Position numbers and translations under genes: made by a program. Shown in pieces: positions 52,243-63,112 of a stretch of DNA of 64,000 nt. Position 1 is the stretch's first letter; every line of letters begins with the position of its first letter. Origin of the DNA: Rhabditophanes sp. KR3021 (Eukaryota > Nematoda > Chromadorea > Rhabditida > Alloionematidae); the NCBI GenBank assembly GCA_963281155.1, contig CAUJLY010000006.1, forward strand, positions 1-64,000, read 5' to 3'. Below the pieces are notes generated by a model that did no database searches, was not told the origin of the DNA, and saw only the letters and a list, made by a program, of their open reading frames with translations.

Positions 52243-52766
52243 ATGTCTGGAAAATATTTTAGTCTGGTTATTAACTTTATGAGTCTTCCCATTCTTCAAA
52301 AGACTTATATGAAACCTATGAGTCAGGTAATTTCAAATAAAGTAAATAAAAATAAAAAACCATTTAGGCCAAATTACTTACTGCCGATGAGGGAAAAGTA
52401 AAAGTCGAACTTGATGTTACCGAAGAACTTGCCAATCCCTTTGGATCTTTACATGGAGGATGTTCAGCCACCTTAATTGATATTGTTTCCCCACTCACCT
52501 TCATTTCTCGTCCAAAATGTGCTCCAGGTATATTATTTACTTAATTTAAAAATATATTTTTGATTTTAGGAGTATCAGTTGACTTGCATGTTAGTTACTT
52601 GGTTGGAGCCAAACTAGGAGAAACTATTATTGTGGAAGGTTCTGTTGTCAAATCGGGAAATAAATTGGCTTTTAGAGAAGGCAAACTCTATAACAAGTCA
52701 AATAATGCACTAGTTGCATCGGCACTTCATACTAAAGCTTTTCCTCCATCAAAAGAAAGTAAATAA
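52243..52766 (+). CDS. ACOT13/THEM2-type hotdog acyl-CoA thioesterase
   Basis: Three exons (52243-52326, 52368-52527, 52570-52766), introns of 41 and 42 bases, 441 bases, 146 residues; intact. The PaaI-type hotdog motif is ANPFGSLHGGCSATLID, with N51, H57-G58-G59 and D66 in the positions used for catalysis in THEM2; the second half SVDLHVSYLVGAKLGETIIV, GKLYNKSNNALVASA completes the fold. ACOT13 hydrolyses medium/long-chain acyl-CoA in mitochondria and cytosol as a homotetramer. The first ATG lies nine bases after a TTTTTATAG acceptor, so the transcript is probably trans-spliced. Length fits the family (about 140 residues). AATAAA near 52836. Lies tail to tail with the LEO1 pseudogene. Confidence 0.9.
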
Positions 52767-52860
52767 TAAATGTTAACAAAGAAGTTATTTAAATGTATTT
52801 GAAAAAAGAATTTATTAAATGGTTCAAAAACGGAATAAAAGATCCTTAAAGAAAGACAAA

Positions 52861-54088
52861 TTATATTTTTAAAGTAATAAGTCTAATCGTCTTTATCAAT
52901 AATAACCTTCTTCTTTCTTTTTTCGGAGCATCATCGCCTGAATGGTCAGAGTCAATTTGAAGTTTGCTAACTTTGTGATCTTGATCAGAAGAAGATTCAG
53001 AAGTACTATATCTTTGGTTATCCTTAAAACGATTTGAAATTGCGTTAAGTGATTCTCCATCTTGTTCAATAAAGTTTCTATTAATTCCAGAATGTCTTGG
53101 CCGATCACAATATCTTCTTTGCTGATTTTCACCCTTCTGGACAAGTCGAACTCTATCTTCCTCAACTTTGCGGATGTTGCCTTTCTCTGTTTCAGGATTT
53201 TGACTGATATCACACTCTTGTAAAATCATAATATGTTTTGCTTGAATTGACTTGCATGGCCTGATGTCAAATCAAAGAATTTGTCACCGATTCTTAAACT
53301 ACCTCTGAAATATGATATATTTTATAACCATTTTACTTACGATCCATCTGGCCATTTAACGATTTTGGTATTCGATGCCATCTCATCGTCCTCTCCAGCA
53401 TGTTTCCAACGAATAGTATTCTCAACCAATATTTTATGTCCAGTACCTTCGTCAAATTTTGAATCTTCTTCAAACTCTACTTTTTCTTTTTTAAAAAATG
53501 TCTGTTCAATTTTGATAAAATTAGGCAGTTTAACATTAGATAGTGGTGTTTCTTCTAATCCAATATACGGACGATATATCTCAATTTCTTCAGTTACTCG
53601 TTTACCTTCGAAGTCATCCTCAGACTTTGATTCATCCGAGTCATCTACATGCAATGTTGGTCCAATGTATGCTGGTTTCCGATTGCCAACTCCATCATCC
53701 CTCTCTTCTGATCAACCAGAAGAAGATTCCTTCTTTATGTCTATTTTTTGAACTACTTCCTGTTTAGGAGTATCAGGCCCATCATCTTGTGTTGAAAATA
53801 TATCATTATCACTCATACCACCAATGCTAGTTGATGGCAAAATAGGTACTTGTGCGGCAGGATTGTAAGTTGATGGGTGAAATAAATATAAAAATAATAA
53901 TTTTAAAATATTCAAACTTACACCATCATTTGATGACTTTCGTTTGAAGAAGAACCAGAAGGAGCTTTGTATGGCATTTGACTGTCACAATCATAACTAT
54001 CTCTCGCAGAATGAAATGGTGCAGACTCAACTACCTCAAAACCATCGCTAGAAGAATCTGAGGTTGTAGACATCGTTCTTTGCCTCAT
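52861..54088 (-). pseudogene. leo-1: LEO1 (PAF1 complex subunit), disabled copy with internal deletion
   Basis: Minus strand. N-terminal acidic exon from ATG 54088 or 54073 (MSTTSDSSSDGFEVVESAPF). The next block (53860-53338) has DNDIFSTQDDGPDTPKQEV, an in-frame TGA at 53714-53712, then HVDDSDESKSEDDFEGKRV, NVKLPNFIKIEQTFF, HKILVENTIRWKH and SNTKIVKWPDGS. A proper 43-base phase-2 intron leads to SLRIGDKFFDLTSG, which hits a stop. After a frame change the C-terminal part KGNIRKVEEDRVRLVQKGE, NRNFIEQDGESLNAISNRF and YSTSESSSDQD runs to 52861. These are the LEO1 landmarks ('lPNF...', 'vENTIRWr', 'nariVkWsDGS', 'EE~~R...', 'sL.aIknR.k', acidic tail). The ~60-70-residue middle ('HlFiRQg...LadR') is deleted. 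LEO1 is a conserved PAF1C subunit needed in transcription elongation, so a functional copy must exist elsewhere. Confidence 0.8.
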
Positions 54089-54910
54089 AATTGAAGTAAA
54101 TATAGTTAGTACTATTTATTAAATATTGTATTAGTACCACTATTTGTGCCTCTTTTCTCACGCTTCTTAAGTAGAAAGTTTGATTCGGTTGGAAAGTGGC
54201 GTAAATGAATTACAAAAAGTGTATTAGTCATTTTGTATTTCGGGCTAAAATGAGTCAAAATAAAAAGAAGTCTTTAAGGAAGGGGCAGACTAATAAAAAA
54301 GCCTACACAAAAAATTGTAATAATTGTCGTTTTTCGACATTTTCTTTAGTTTTTCTATTAAAATTCAAAAATAGTTGTTCGATAATTTTCTGACTTTTCT
54401 GTTTTCTTTATATTCATAAATCGGAGTATTTAAATTGAATATTAAGAATGTAAACATTCTTCCAAGGATGCTCATGTGCAGTATAATTCTAATATTTATA
54501 TTTTGTTTAAAAGAGTTTTGATTTGTTATGTGATATTGCTTCAAAATAAATGTCACTTAAATTATTTGAATATTTTTTAACAATGCATATTAATTACTAA
54601 TTTGAGTATTTGATCCAACTCTATTTATTTTGCAAATGATACAAATCCTCAAAGTGTTCAAATGGCGAGGTAAATCACGGTAAAACTAGTAAATTGAGAA
54701 CATCTTGGTTATATTTTGATATTAGATGCGATGCATCTCTGATTCTTTTAGATACTACAATACAGGAAAGTCTTGATGACATTGAATTATAACGCTGACA
54801 TTATTGTTTTATTTATAAATATTTTTTAGTTCTTTGTAGTTAGGTAATTGTAAGATTAAATAACAAAATATAATACAAGCTTGTTATTTAAATAAATTTA
54901 AACGCTTATG
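54089..54910. other. Intergenic, nothing recognised
   Basis: AT-rich; the basic 62-codon frame at 54205-54393 (QNKKKSLRKGQTNKKAYTKN) is low complexity. Confidence 0.4.
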
Positions 54911-55046
54911 TCTGATATCTCAGGTAGATTAGTGGAATTACATCTATCCACGTCACCTTTACTAAGCCCACGCTCCCCTTTTTTCCTTGTTTTTCCCGAC
55001 TTAAATAAATAAAGACATATTCATACAAAATATCTATCAAAATTAA
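54911..55046 (+). repeat. ~135-base repeat R2, copy 2
   Basis: ATGTCTGATATCTCAGGTAG, ATTAGTGGAATTACA, CCACGTCACC, TTTTTCCCGACTTAAATAAA, ATTCATACAAAATATCTATC; same orientation as 42898-43035. Confidence 0.7.
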
Positions 55047-55145
55047 ACTAGAGTGTACCTATTTAAATTTATCAATCATAAGTATAACTACATAACTACA
55101 TACAAATAGATATTGGTTGAATATTTAATTTATTATTTACTGTTG

Positions 55146-56260
55146 TTAACTGAAGGAATTCCATGTTTCTGAATTATTTTTGATAACATTCAAATAAAAT
55201 TCAAAGTCTTTTAAACAATTGTAATTTACATATGTCAATATTCCATCACCAATGTTATTCCTTATAGATATACATTTAAAGGGTTTTTGTATTTGATTAC
55301 ATTGACATTTAGTTTCTTTAGTGGGTATTTCAGCTTCTATCGCTTTGCATTTAGTTTCGATATCATCAAGTTTTTCCATTTGTTTTTTCTTCCTTTTTTG
55401 ATAGCACCAGTTACATTTTTAAAAGCTGAGCATTCAATTGATAAAACTCTCAAATTTTGAGAAAATGTAAATTCTGTTTTTCCCAAGCAAGATATAAACA
55501 ATATTTAAAGGTTTTGAAAGCGTAAGACAGGATACAAACCCAAAAGATACGCTCTCGTATGACGTGCTACCTTCATAAAATGTAATTCATTTAAATTCGG
55601 CAAATTTTGTTCAAGTTTTTGTATGCTTTTTCGAAAATTGATATTTGTGCCAAGCAAATCAATTTTTTTAACACTCTTTGGAATTTGATTAATAAATGAT
55701 TCTAGCACATTTTCGAAATCAGTTTCTAAGTAATAATATGGATTCTTAAATGACAGAATCAATGTTTCAAGATTGCTTAGTATAGATAAATAATTTTGCT
55801 TGTAACTAGTTTTAAATATTCCTAATTTGTTACCAGAAGGAGTAGAACAAAAACTGTATAAATTAATTCTGATACATTTAACATAATAAAATATATGCCA
55901 AGGTAAAAAATTGGAATTAATTAAACGATCCTGAAACTTAAATTTGTTCAGACGAGAATTGATAAAAATATTTCCATATTTACAATATACATCATTTATC
56001 TGATTGTCTAAAGCTTCACTAATTTAATGTTAAAGCAATTAAACTACCTACATAGTCATAATAAAGTTCCTTGAAGTGTTTCTACAACACTCTTTAAACT
56101 TTTATTTGGAATTTACTTCTTTTAATAGATATTTCAAGCTTGTTTATATTTAATTGCATAGAAAAGGTGACTTCAACAATATCCTTGATTTGAGTGAACA
56201 TTGATTTTTGTGGAATAAGATATGGAACAATTGGTTTATTAAGATAAAGTGTTAGTATTT
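55146..56260 (-). pseudogene. Leucine-rich family member 4, broken
   Basis: Minus strand: IVPYLIPQKSMFTQIKDIVE (near 56230), a break, then a continuous frame from about 56020 to 55505 without a Met at its start (ISEALDNQINDVYCKYGNIF, NFLPWHIFYYVKCIRINLYS, LETLILSFKNPYYYLETDFE, IPKSVKKIDLLGTNINF, NLPNLNELHFMKVARHT). A last block (55379-55146) has KCQCNQIQKPFKCISIRNN, NYNCLKDFEFYLNVIKNNS. Order and motifs match member 1 (CNC, KDxxxYL). At least two breaks. Confidence 0.5.
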
Positions 56261-58904
56261 ATAGTGGCTTTATGTTGTTAACATGCTAAGTGCCTATACA
56301 ATCTATAATGGCGTTGTTGTAATATGCTATGAGAAGGTGTCATATATATGAAGGCAGGAGAGAGGTGTATCCAACAATTTTACAAGAATTAATGCCAATA
56401 TTGAGCAAAGTAGTTTTATGTCCTATTTTCACTTAATTAATTATAAGATCCGCAAATAAGTCTGTAAGATTATTGTATTCTATTAAAATAACTTATTATC
56501 AGTTTCGTAAAATGTTTCCAGAGCATCTTTCACGCGTTTAGTTTTAAATGAACCCTAGCCATAAAAGGTTGTTGTTAAAGATCTTTTAAAAATCTTTTTT
56601 GTTTCTACTAGATGAGGTTTAATAAATGAAGATACAATAAAATGTTTTAGAAAAGTTCAACAATGTCAGCAATTACCTACAAGATATTTATAAAAGTTTT
56701 TATTTTAAACAGTGCATCCACATGACGGTGTTTTCTTTTAATTATGTAGATGTAAGTAATACAAAAAGACGTCAAAATATTATATTTCATACATAGGCAG
56801 ATTTTACCGTCATTTTTTGCGATTTCTGGCACCAATGTTTTCAATTGTATTGTAGCACAACAAAAGATGATGCAAACATTTCTCAAAAGTGAACATTTTA
56901 AATGTGTTTAAAATTAAATAATCACATTAACTTATTTGATTAACAAATATCAAAACTGTCTCAAGTTTAAATCCAATCTCTTAAGACAATTAATTAACTT
57001 TAATAATGCTTTGGTGTGATTTGATCCGCACTTTCGAATGAAACATATTAAGAGAAATCATAAAGTTTTTTATTATTTGAAGCATAATCAAAGGTTGTAC
57101 AAAGCTATTAAGAATTCATGCTTAAGCCTTTTAAGTTTAAGAATTCATTTAAATGGTTGTTAACGATGGAACAAAAACTTCTTAGCTTTAAAGATTTTTT
57201 AAGTTTAAAAACTAATAATAATTTTTAGCTTTTTTTGCCAAAAACCTTGTTAACTTTGTGGTTGCTGTATGAAAATTTTAAAAACTTTATACGGAGTTGC
57301 TTATCTTAAAATAGCCTATAATCATAAAAATTAATTCATTTTTTTAACAAATTAAATTTAAATCAACTTATTAAATCACTTGACATGCTCTCTTAAACAT
57401 GATAAGGTTTAAAAATAAATTACCCCATTAATTCTTAATATTAACTACAAACATACATATTTTATGCTATAACATAGTTATGATTTATCACTTAATTAAT
57501 TATTTTAGTCTTACAAAAGCAATAACTTAATTTTAAATTTCAAAAACAACATTTTGATTTGAACTCAAATATAAAAACATACAATACTGTGTTTTTACAA
57601 AATAAAGTCGAAGTAGATAATATGTATTGTGAAATTTCATTTTAAGACACTATTTAAAGGCATTATCCTCTATAAGGTTATACAATATGTTGGATTTTGA
57701 TGTATCAAAATTAAAAACTAATATACTACGTGTACCTGTGTCGTAAGTGGTCAATTACAATACTGTCGCGTGTAAACTACGATGTTAATTCCTCGCTACA
57801 GTTAAATAATTAGAAATTATATTTTTGATACAATAAGTACATCTCTAACCTAATGAGTTAAAAAATTAGTGTTAGATTAATAAATCAATGGGAATCACTT
57901 TTTGCTTTACCAAATAGAATTAAAAATTCGTAATTCTTTTCTAGTAACTTTTACAAGACGGAAAGCTTTGTTAAAAGCATCAAAGCTATCCATTTATTGT
58001 TTCAACTTCAAAGAGGCACCGGATAATTGACATTACATCAAAAATGATTTCAATATCACTACTTCAATTTGATTAACAAAATCATCTTATTACGATGATA
58101 AGCAAAAAATTGCTTCCGGACAATTTAAATTTGTTATTTTTGTTGTCTCGTAACAAATAATACTTTTTAAATAAATTGTTTCTCAAAAATCTTAAACATT
58201 GACAGTAACATTTCAGTGGACTTCTTTTTAAGATGCTATTTATGTTAAATTATTACTTTGGAATAAGATTAATATCTTAACTATTTTTTAAACGTACAGA
58301 ACTATTATTTTGAACCAAATTTTTACCAATCATTTACTTCATCTATTAAAATCAAACAGACTTTATAATGGTAGTAATCACTTGATTGTAAATAATAAAC
58401 TTGGCTTGCATCGTCAAATATATCATTTTAATGCTTAGATCGACATTTACATATCTTAAGATTGTCCAATGTTACTAAAGAGTATTAAGAGTTAGCATAT
58501 GAGTTGTTTTTAAAGAAATAACTTTGAAAAATTGACACTTTACCTATTATCCATGCTTAAAAAACAAATGATTGATATACACAAAAATGATACAAATCCC
58601 AATGATGAGTTTCTCAATTTTTGTTTACAAACGTATAAAAGTAGTTCATTTTTGTGTATTTTAGTGACTTCTTACCTTTATAGCCGACCTGCCAGAAAAA
58701 AGGTTACTAAAATGTTTGTGTGTAAACATAATTTGAATAATAAAGTCACTTAATTAAGTCAATTAGTAAACAAGGACTGTTTCAAGACAATTTATAATTT
58801 GTTATTTTCGTTGTTCCTCGACAATCTAATAATTTGATCAAATCTATTGTCGGGCGACAATCAATTCTTCCCAGAAATCGCAAATAAACGACACCAAAAT
58901 TTCT
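56261..58904. other. Long gene-poor interval
   Basis: 2.6 kb of AT-rich sequence. Frames at 56677-56886 (minus) and 58532-58753 (plus) are short, lack motifs and look fortuitous. None of the dispersed repeat families recognised elsewhere occurs here. Confidence 0.5.
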
Positions 58905-59515
58905 GTGTGTGATGAGACTATGAGATCAGATGCTGTGGCTGTTAATTATATGAAGGGACTGGGAGTAGGATTTGGGGAAGGAATTTCATGTCAAATCAAG
59001 AATATAGTCACTCTAGATGAGGAAATTGAAGGGATGAAGGAAACTAAACACAGGAAATCTGAAAACGATGTTGTTAATAAAGTAAGAGCCGTAGATGTTG
59101 TGGACCTGAATGAGAATATAATAGTATAAAGGATATCAAATCAATGCAGACTGAAGTCGATAGGAAAAAGAATTGCGGGTTGTACCCTTTCAGACACCTT
59201 TCTGCTCAACAATTAGCTGACAGATGCCTGGCTTTATCCAATATCATCCCTAAAAATGAAGATGCAATCAGAAAAAGCTACAGTCAGTTAAATATCCTCG
59301 GCAAGTATCTCAAATTAAAATGCGGGGAAAAGAAAGTCAACTACTGTACTAGTGAAACCAGAGAAGAATCAAAGGAAGAAGATGATGATTCTATTTTAGA
59401 TCATGTGGCAGATACACTCAGACAAGCTGCTTTTGGCATATTGTCTTTTATTTGTGGTTACTTGAATTTGATAGAAAGTAATCAGTGCGAACAAGGATTT
59501 CTAAATAAGTGAATA
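58905..59515 (+). pseudogene. Unidentified gene, two frames
   Basis: Frame 1 (58905-59129): YMKGLGVGFGEGISCQIKNI, TLDEEIEGMKETKHRKSEN, VVDLNENI. It passes near 59125 into frame 2: KDIKSMQTEVDRKKNCGLYP, FRHLSAQQLADRCLALSNII, SQLNILGKYLKLKCGEKKV, an acidic stretch and AAFGILSFICGYLNLIESN to TGA 59512. GC is higher than in the flanks. The join needs a one-base shift, or a 26-base GTATAA...TGCAG intron that would be shorter than any other here. Family not recognised. Confidence 0.4.
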
Positions 59516-59567
59516 AAGATGTTGCTCTTTTGATACAAATAAACAAAAAAATAAAAAAAGCATATGC

Positions 59568-59636
59568 GACTCAGTTTCGAACCATTGCCTTAAAAAATGT
59601 TATATAGCAATAACTTTACCACTAAGCCATCGAGTC
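59568..59636 (-). tRNA. tRNA pseudogene or tRNA-derived SINE head
   Basis: Minus strand: GACTCGA...GAGTC acceptor-like ends, perfect box A (TGGCTTAGTGG), box B (GGTTCGAAAC) and a T-run terminator just beyond. D-arm and acceptor pair, and ATTGC/GCAAT can form an anticodon stem with an oversized loop containing TAT. However, the T-stem is reduced to two or three pairs and the variable region is lost. So: a decayed tRNA, not a functional gene. A weaker relative lies at 59835-59905. Confidence 0.5.
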
Positions 59637-59834
59637 ATTACATTAATAAATTTACTGGACAAATTATTTTACACTATATTTTTTGTTCAGTACCAAATTT
59701 TTTATTATTTGAAATAAAGATTATTTAATTAATTTATTAATCATAGAAGATTAAAAGCTGTTATTTAAATTTATAAAGGAATTTAAATCTGCTCTTTTGA
59801 TCAAAATAAACAGAAATAATTAAAAACAAAAAGT

Positions 59835-59905
59835 ATCTCCTGCTTGGTTTTGAACCATCATCTTAAAAAAATAGTAAAATATTTACTTTACCACTACATC
59901 TATAA
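59835..59905 (-). repeat. Diverged relative of the tRNA-like element
   Basis: Minus strand GATGTAGTGGTAAAG (box A-like) and GATGGTTCAAAACC (box B-like) at the same spacing. The flanks also match those of 59568-59636 (CTCTTTTGAT...AAATAAACA before; TTTTTGTTCAGTA after). The whole ~230-base segment is thus an old tandem duplication. Confidence 0.5.
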
Positions 59906-60206
59906 ATTTAATTAACAAATTATTTTAATACTTTAACTTTTTGTTCAGTATCAAAATTTTTATTATTTAAAATGAAAATGATTTAGTTAATGTGATGATC
60001 ATAATGACTACAAGCGACTATTGAGAGGTAGAAAAAAGAAGTCTGTTGAAAATATTGCAATTAAGAAAAGAGTTTCTTCGATTATGTCGACCAAAGAACC
60101 AATTCCATCGGATAACACTTCTCCATTTGAGGTGTCTTGCACATGCATTCCATCAAGTTCAAGAGTTCAAAAGGGAGACACATTTACACTTTCTTCAACA
60201 ATATTC

Positions 60207-61240
60207 TCAAGATAGTCTCATTACCATCATCTTATTCATCACTACTAATCGATTCATCTTCGTCGACCAAGGCTCTAACGTCAAATCTACCCTCAACAGC
60301 TTTGACTTCTCCTTTTGAACTTTGAAGAAGCAAATTACAATCCGTGACAAATTCTGTTTCAGTATAAGTAGCTGTGCTATTGCTAGTTTTCCATCCAAAA
60401 CCATCACTCTCCCAATATCTCTCCAGAACTTCTGAAAGCAATAACAACATCAAACGTAATTTCCCCATCAATTTCTGTTAACTTAAGTTCCATTTTGAGA
60501 TGACGATACATAACATTAAAAGTGTCCAAACGTTGTTTCATTCCATCATCCAAATCAGAACTTCTTAACTCTTTACCTATTCTTGAGTCTTCATTCGAAA
60601 TTTGATTTGGATCCCATTGGTCAAAGGCAATGTCTTCGAGGAAAGTGTTGGTAATGAGTTGGGTGAAGTTGTCACTAGAATTAAGATAATTAAATTGAAC
60701 TAAAGGTATAAACATACACTGAAATTAGAGATGATTCAGGGTTGACACGAGAAAGATATTGAATTTGATTGCAGGAATATTGTTTAAGGCAGATATGGTT
60801 TGAGTTTGAAGACGGAACAGAAGCGGGTAAAGTTGTAATTTGATAATTACCCAAAAAGATCTTTCTTTTTCTTGAAAAGTGAACATCCATAGACAAATTG
60901 TCCCAACAAACACAATTAAGCTCTTTATTTTGTTTGTCATTTCCAACCATAAAAACAGCATCCTCAACACAACTCAATTTTGTTAAACTTTTTTCACTAT
61001 TAGGCAACGAATGCTCAATCACAGACAGTCCATTTCTTAAGTATTTTCCAACATTTGCCAATATTGCTTTCTGATATTTTCTTTAGCACTTTCTTTACAT
61101 CGTCAAAGCTTTGGATGCTGTTTAGATCTGGGTTTGCAGTCTTCGAATTACCTACTCCTATTTTCTTTTCATAAATATCACTGATAAAGAGGTTTACAAC
61201 ATTGCTTTTTCCAAGTCAGCAATCGTTGCGGTACATCTAT
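60207..61240 (-). pseudogene. Unidentified gene, minus strand, with one good intron
   Basis: Blocks: NVVNLFISDIYEKKIGVGNS, SIQSFDDVKKVLKKISESNI (from about 61240, another frame); then ANVGKYLRNGLSVIEHSLPN, KLSCVEDAVFMVGNDKQNKE, CLKQYSCNQIQYLSRV (61061-60718); a phase-2 intron (GTATGT...AATTCTAG, 44 bases); then DNFTQLITNTFLEDIAFDQW, GMKQRLDTFNVMYRHLKMEL (to 60404); and, after a frameshift near 60430, EVLERYWESDGFGWKTSNST, TDCNLLLQSSKGEVKAVEG ending at 60235. Acidic and globular, no signal peptide. Two frame changes. Not recognised. Confidence 0.45.
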
Positions 61241-61981
61241 TATAAATAAATGTAAGCATAAAATGTTAACTTTTTTATAAAATAATAGAAATTTACAGGT
61301 CAAATCTTGTCAAACTTTAACGCATTAAAAAGAACATAAAAAGTATAATATGACTCTTTTTTCCGAGCCTCATTTGATAGAGTGAAAGGGAGATACTGAT
61401 CAAATTTTTTTACATAATAAAATATTTTTCACATTTATGTATGCGAAACAAATTATTATTGCCAACTTTAATGTTTTAAATAAAGCATAAAAAGAGTGCG
61501 TTTTATATTTAGCGTTAATTTATCAGTAAACGGCAAATAAATGAAAAAACATTTAAAAGCAACAAAATATTTATACTAAGTATGTGCGAATGTATAAATA
61601 TAACCTTACAAACTGCCATTTTTATCAAAATAATAACAAAATAATAACTGTAATTGATTTGACAGATAAGTATACAAACAGTAATGGACCTGATTAATAA
61701 TGATTCACGAAACACTTTACATATTTCTTATACAAAATTTAATTATACCCAATTCAAATTCAAATTTCTCCAAGTTCATTTAATTTAATAAGTCATAACC
61801 CAGCCGTTCTGGTTTTAAGCTTTTAATATACATCCTGCAATTTCTTAAAGGGTTGCCTTAGCATTGTATGTACGTACTTGCTTCAACTCAACTTATGAAA
61901 ATAAGATAGTGAAAGCAATGTGACTATTATGGAAAAAGGTCAGCTGAATCTTAAGCAAACAATAAATATAATTTATTTTAG
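61241..61981. other. Intergenic, nothing recognised
   Basis: AT-rich spacer with one slightly GC-richer piece around 61790-61880. Confidence 0.4.
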
Positions 61982-62132
61982 TTTTAGAAACTATTCCACT
62001 ATCAGTCGCCGACGCGTACTGTTTGATGACGGAGTTACGAAAATAATTGAAATCAACAAAATTGAATTGGAAAAAGATGAGGATATGGGTGAGCAATCCA
62101 ATACACCAAGAAATTGCGAAGATTTCAATTAA
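61982..62132 (+). CDS. Possible exon upstream of the P-loop gene
   Basis: Follows a TTTATTTTAG acceptor and contains a coding-like frame STISRRRVLFDDGVTKIIEI, NKIELEKDEDMG, with a GTGAGC donor candidate at 62090. The phase does not fit a direct join to the exon at 62500, so the link is speculative. Confidence 0.3.
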
Positions 62133-62224
62133 TTTTTTGTATTTTATGTTTTTCAAATAAACTTTAAATAAATAGACGAGTAATATGTTTAAAAACTTAA
62201 AATACTCACCAAGGACACTGGTCT

Positions 62225-62241
62225 AGACGCAACGCGGCTAG
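62225..62241 (+). mobile_element. Helitron-like terminus lacking its hairpin
   Basis: AGACGCAACGCGGCTAGTTT matches the Helitron end at 16870-16905 (AGACGCAACGCG ... GGCTAGTTA) with the inner hairpin half and spacer missing. Probably a 3' end with a small deletion, or a minimal variant. Confidence 0.4.
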
Positions 62242-62499
62242 TTTAAATAAATTTACTCAAGGCAAAGACATAAAAAAATGGGAAAAAGAAGCAATAAAAG
62301 ATATGAGATGAAACTTAAAATATCATAAAGCCACTAATAAACTTGCCATATGTGATTTTAAAATACAAAAATGGATCAAGGGAAATAAATAAGATAAAAT
62401 AAAATAAACTAGGCCAATTCAAGCTTAGTCACACATAGACGATAAATTTCAAACACTAAGCACATATGCAACTTGATTTTTATTAATTTTTTATTTTAG

Positions 62500-62709
62500 A
62501 ATATCACACAACTTTTTACTTTGGAAGACTTCACTGTTCCTTCAGAAATGGATACAATATTTGTGGGAAGAGAATGGTTATTTAAGGAGCTTTATAGAAT
62601 GTCTGTTGTTGAAAAGACGCAATATTCGTTAATTGAGGGTGCAAATGGCTCAGGCAAGTCCTCAGCCATTCGACAAATGATTTTGCAGTCGCCATTTTTT
62701 TCTAAAAAG
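62500..62709 (+). CDS. P-loop ATPase exon, TANC/ANKRD50-like
   Basis: An internal exon bounded by TTTATTTTAG and GTAAGT, phase 0 at its start. It reads NITQLFTLEDFTVPSEMDTI, FVGREWLFKELYRMS, SLIEGANGSGKSSAIRQMIL. The pair 'F.GREWLF.E...' and Walker A GxxGSGKSS is the start of the STAND-type P-loop domain of TANC1/2 and ANKRD50-type scaffold proteins, which have ankyrin and TPR repeats downstream. The rest of the gene would lie beyond a long intron or has been lost; no further exon is seen before 64000. Confidence 0.6.
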
Positions 62710-63040
62710 GTAAGTTCCGCAATAAAATCTAAACATTATCATCAAATGCTTTAAAATGCTTATCTGCGTTATGTAATTTAAACTAATTAAGCTTAAAATA
62801 TGTTAAAACGTATTTTATACATAATCTATACGCTCTATGATGTATTATTAGCACTGATGTGAATGGTACATTGTTTTCTATTGAACAGACCCCCTTCCAA
62901 ATTATGCCAACGTAGAGCATCCACCGGAAGTGAGGAATATCAAGTTTGATAATTAGGGTTAATAAGCAAAAAAATTAAATTTTTATAAATTTAAAATCTT
63001 AAAACACCATATCTATCAGAATGAAAATAATAGAACACAT
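62710..63040. other. Intron or intergenic sequence
   Basis: AT-rich. 62880-62950 is slightly GC-richer (CAACGTAGAGCATCCACCGG) without a frame. Confidence 0.35.
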
Positions 63041-63112
63041 GGTCCCGTGATGCAATCGAAGCATATCAGACTCCTAATCTGAAGGTTGCGAGTTCAAGTC
63101 TCGTCGGGATCG
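63041..63112 (+). tRNA. tRNA-Arg(CCT)
   Basis: 72 bases. Acceptor GGTCCCG/CGGGATC with discriminator G; D-arm ATGC/GCAT with loop AATCGAA; anticodon stem TCAGA/TCTGA with loop CTCCTAA, anticodon CCT; variable AGGTT; T-arm GCGAG-TTCAAGT-CTCGT (one G-T pair). A T-run (63121-63125) provides a Pol III stop. The cloverleaf is complete. Oddity: the D-loop is only seven bases and lacks the GG pair that normally meets the T-loop, and box A is weak (position 10 A instead of G), so it may be poorly transcribed. Confidence 0.85.

Noticed and set aside
53281..53767. Plus-strand frames of 156 and 74 codons
   Set aside because: Antisense of the LEO1 acidic and Ser-rich regions.
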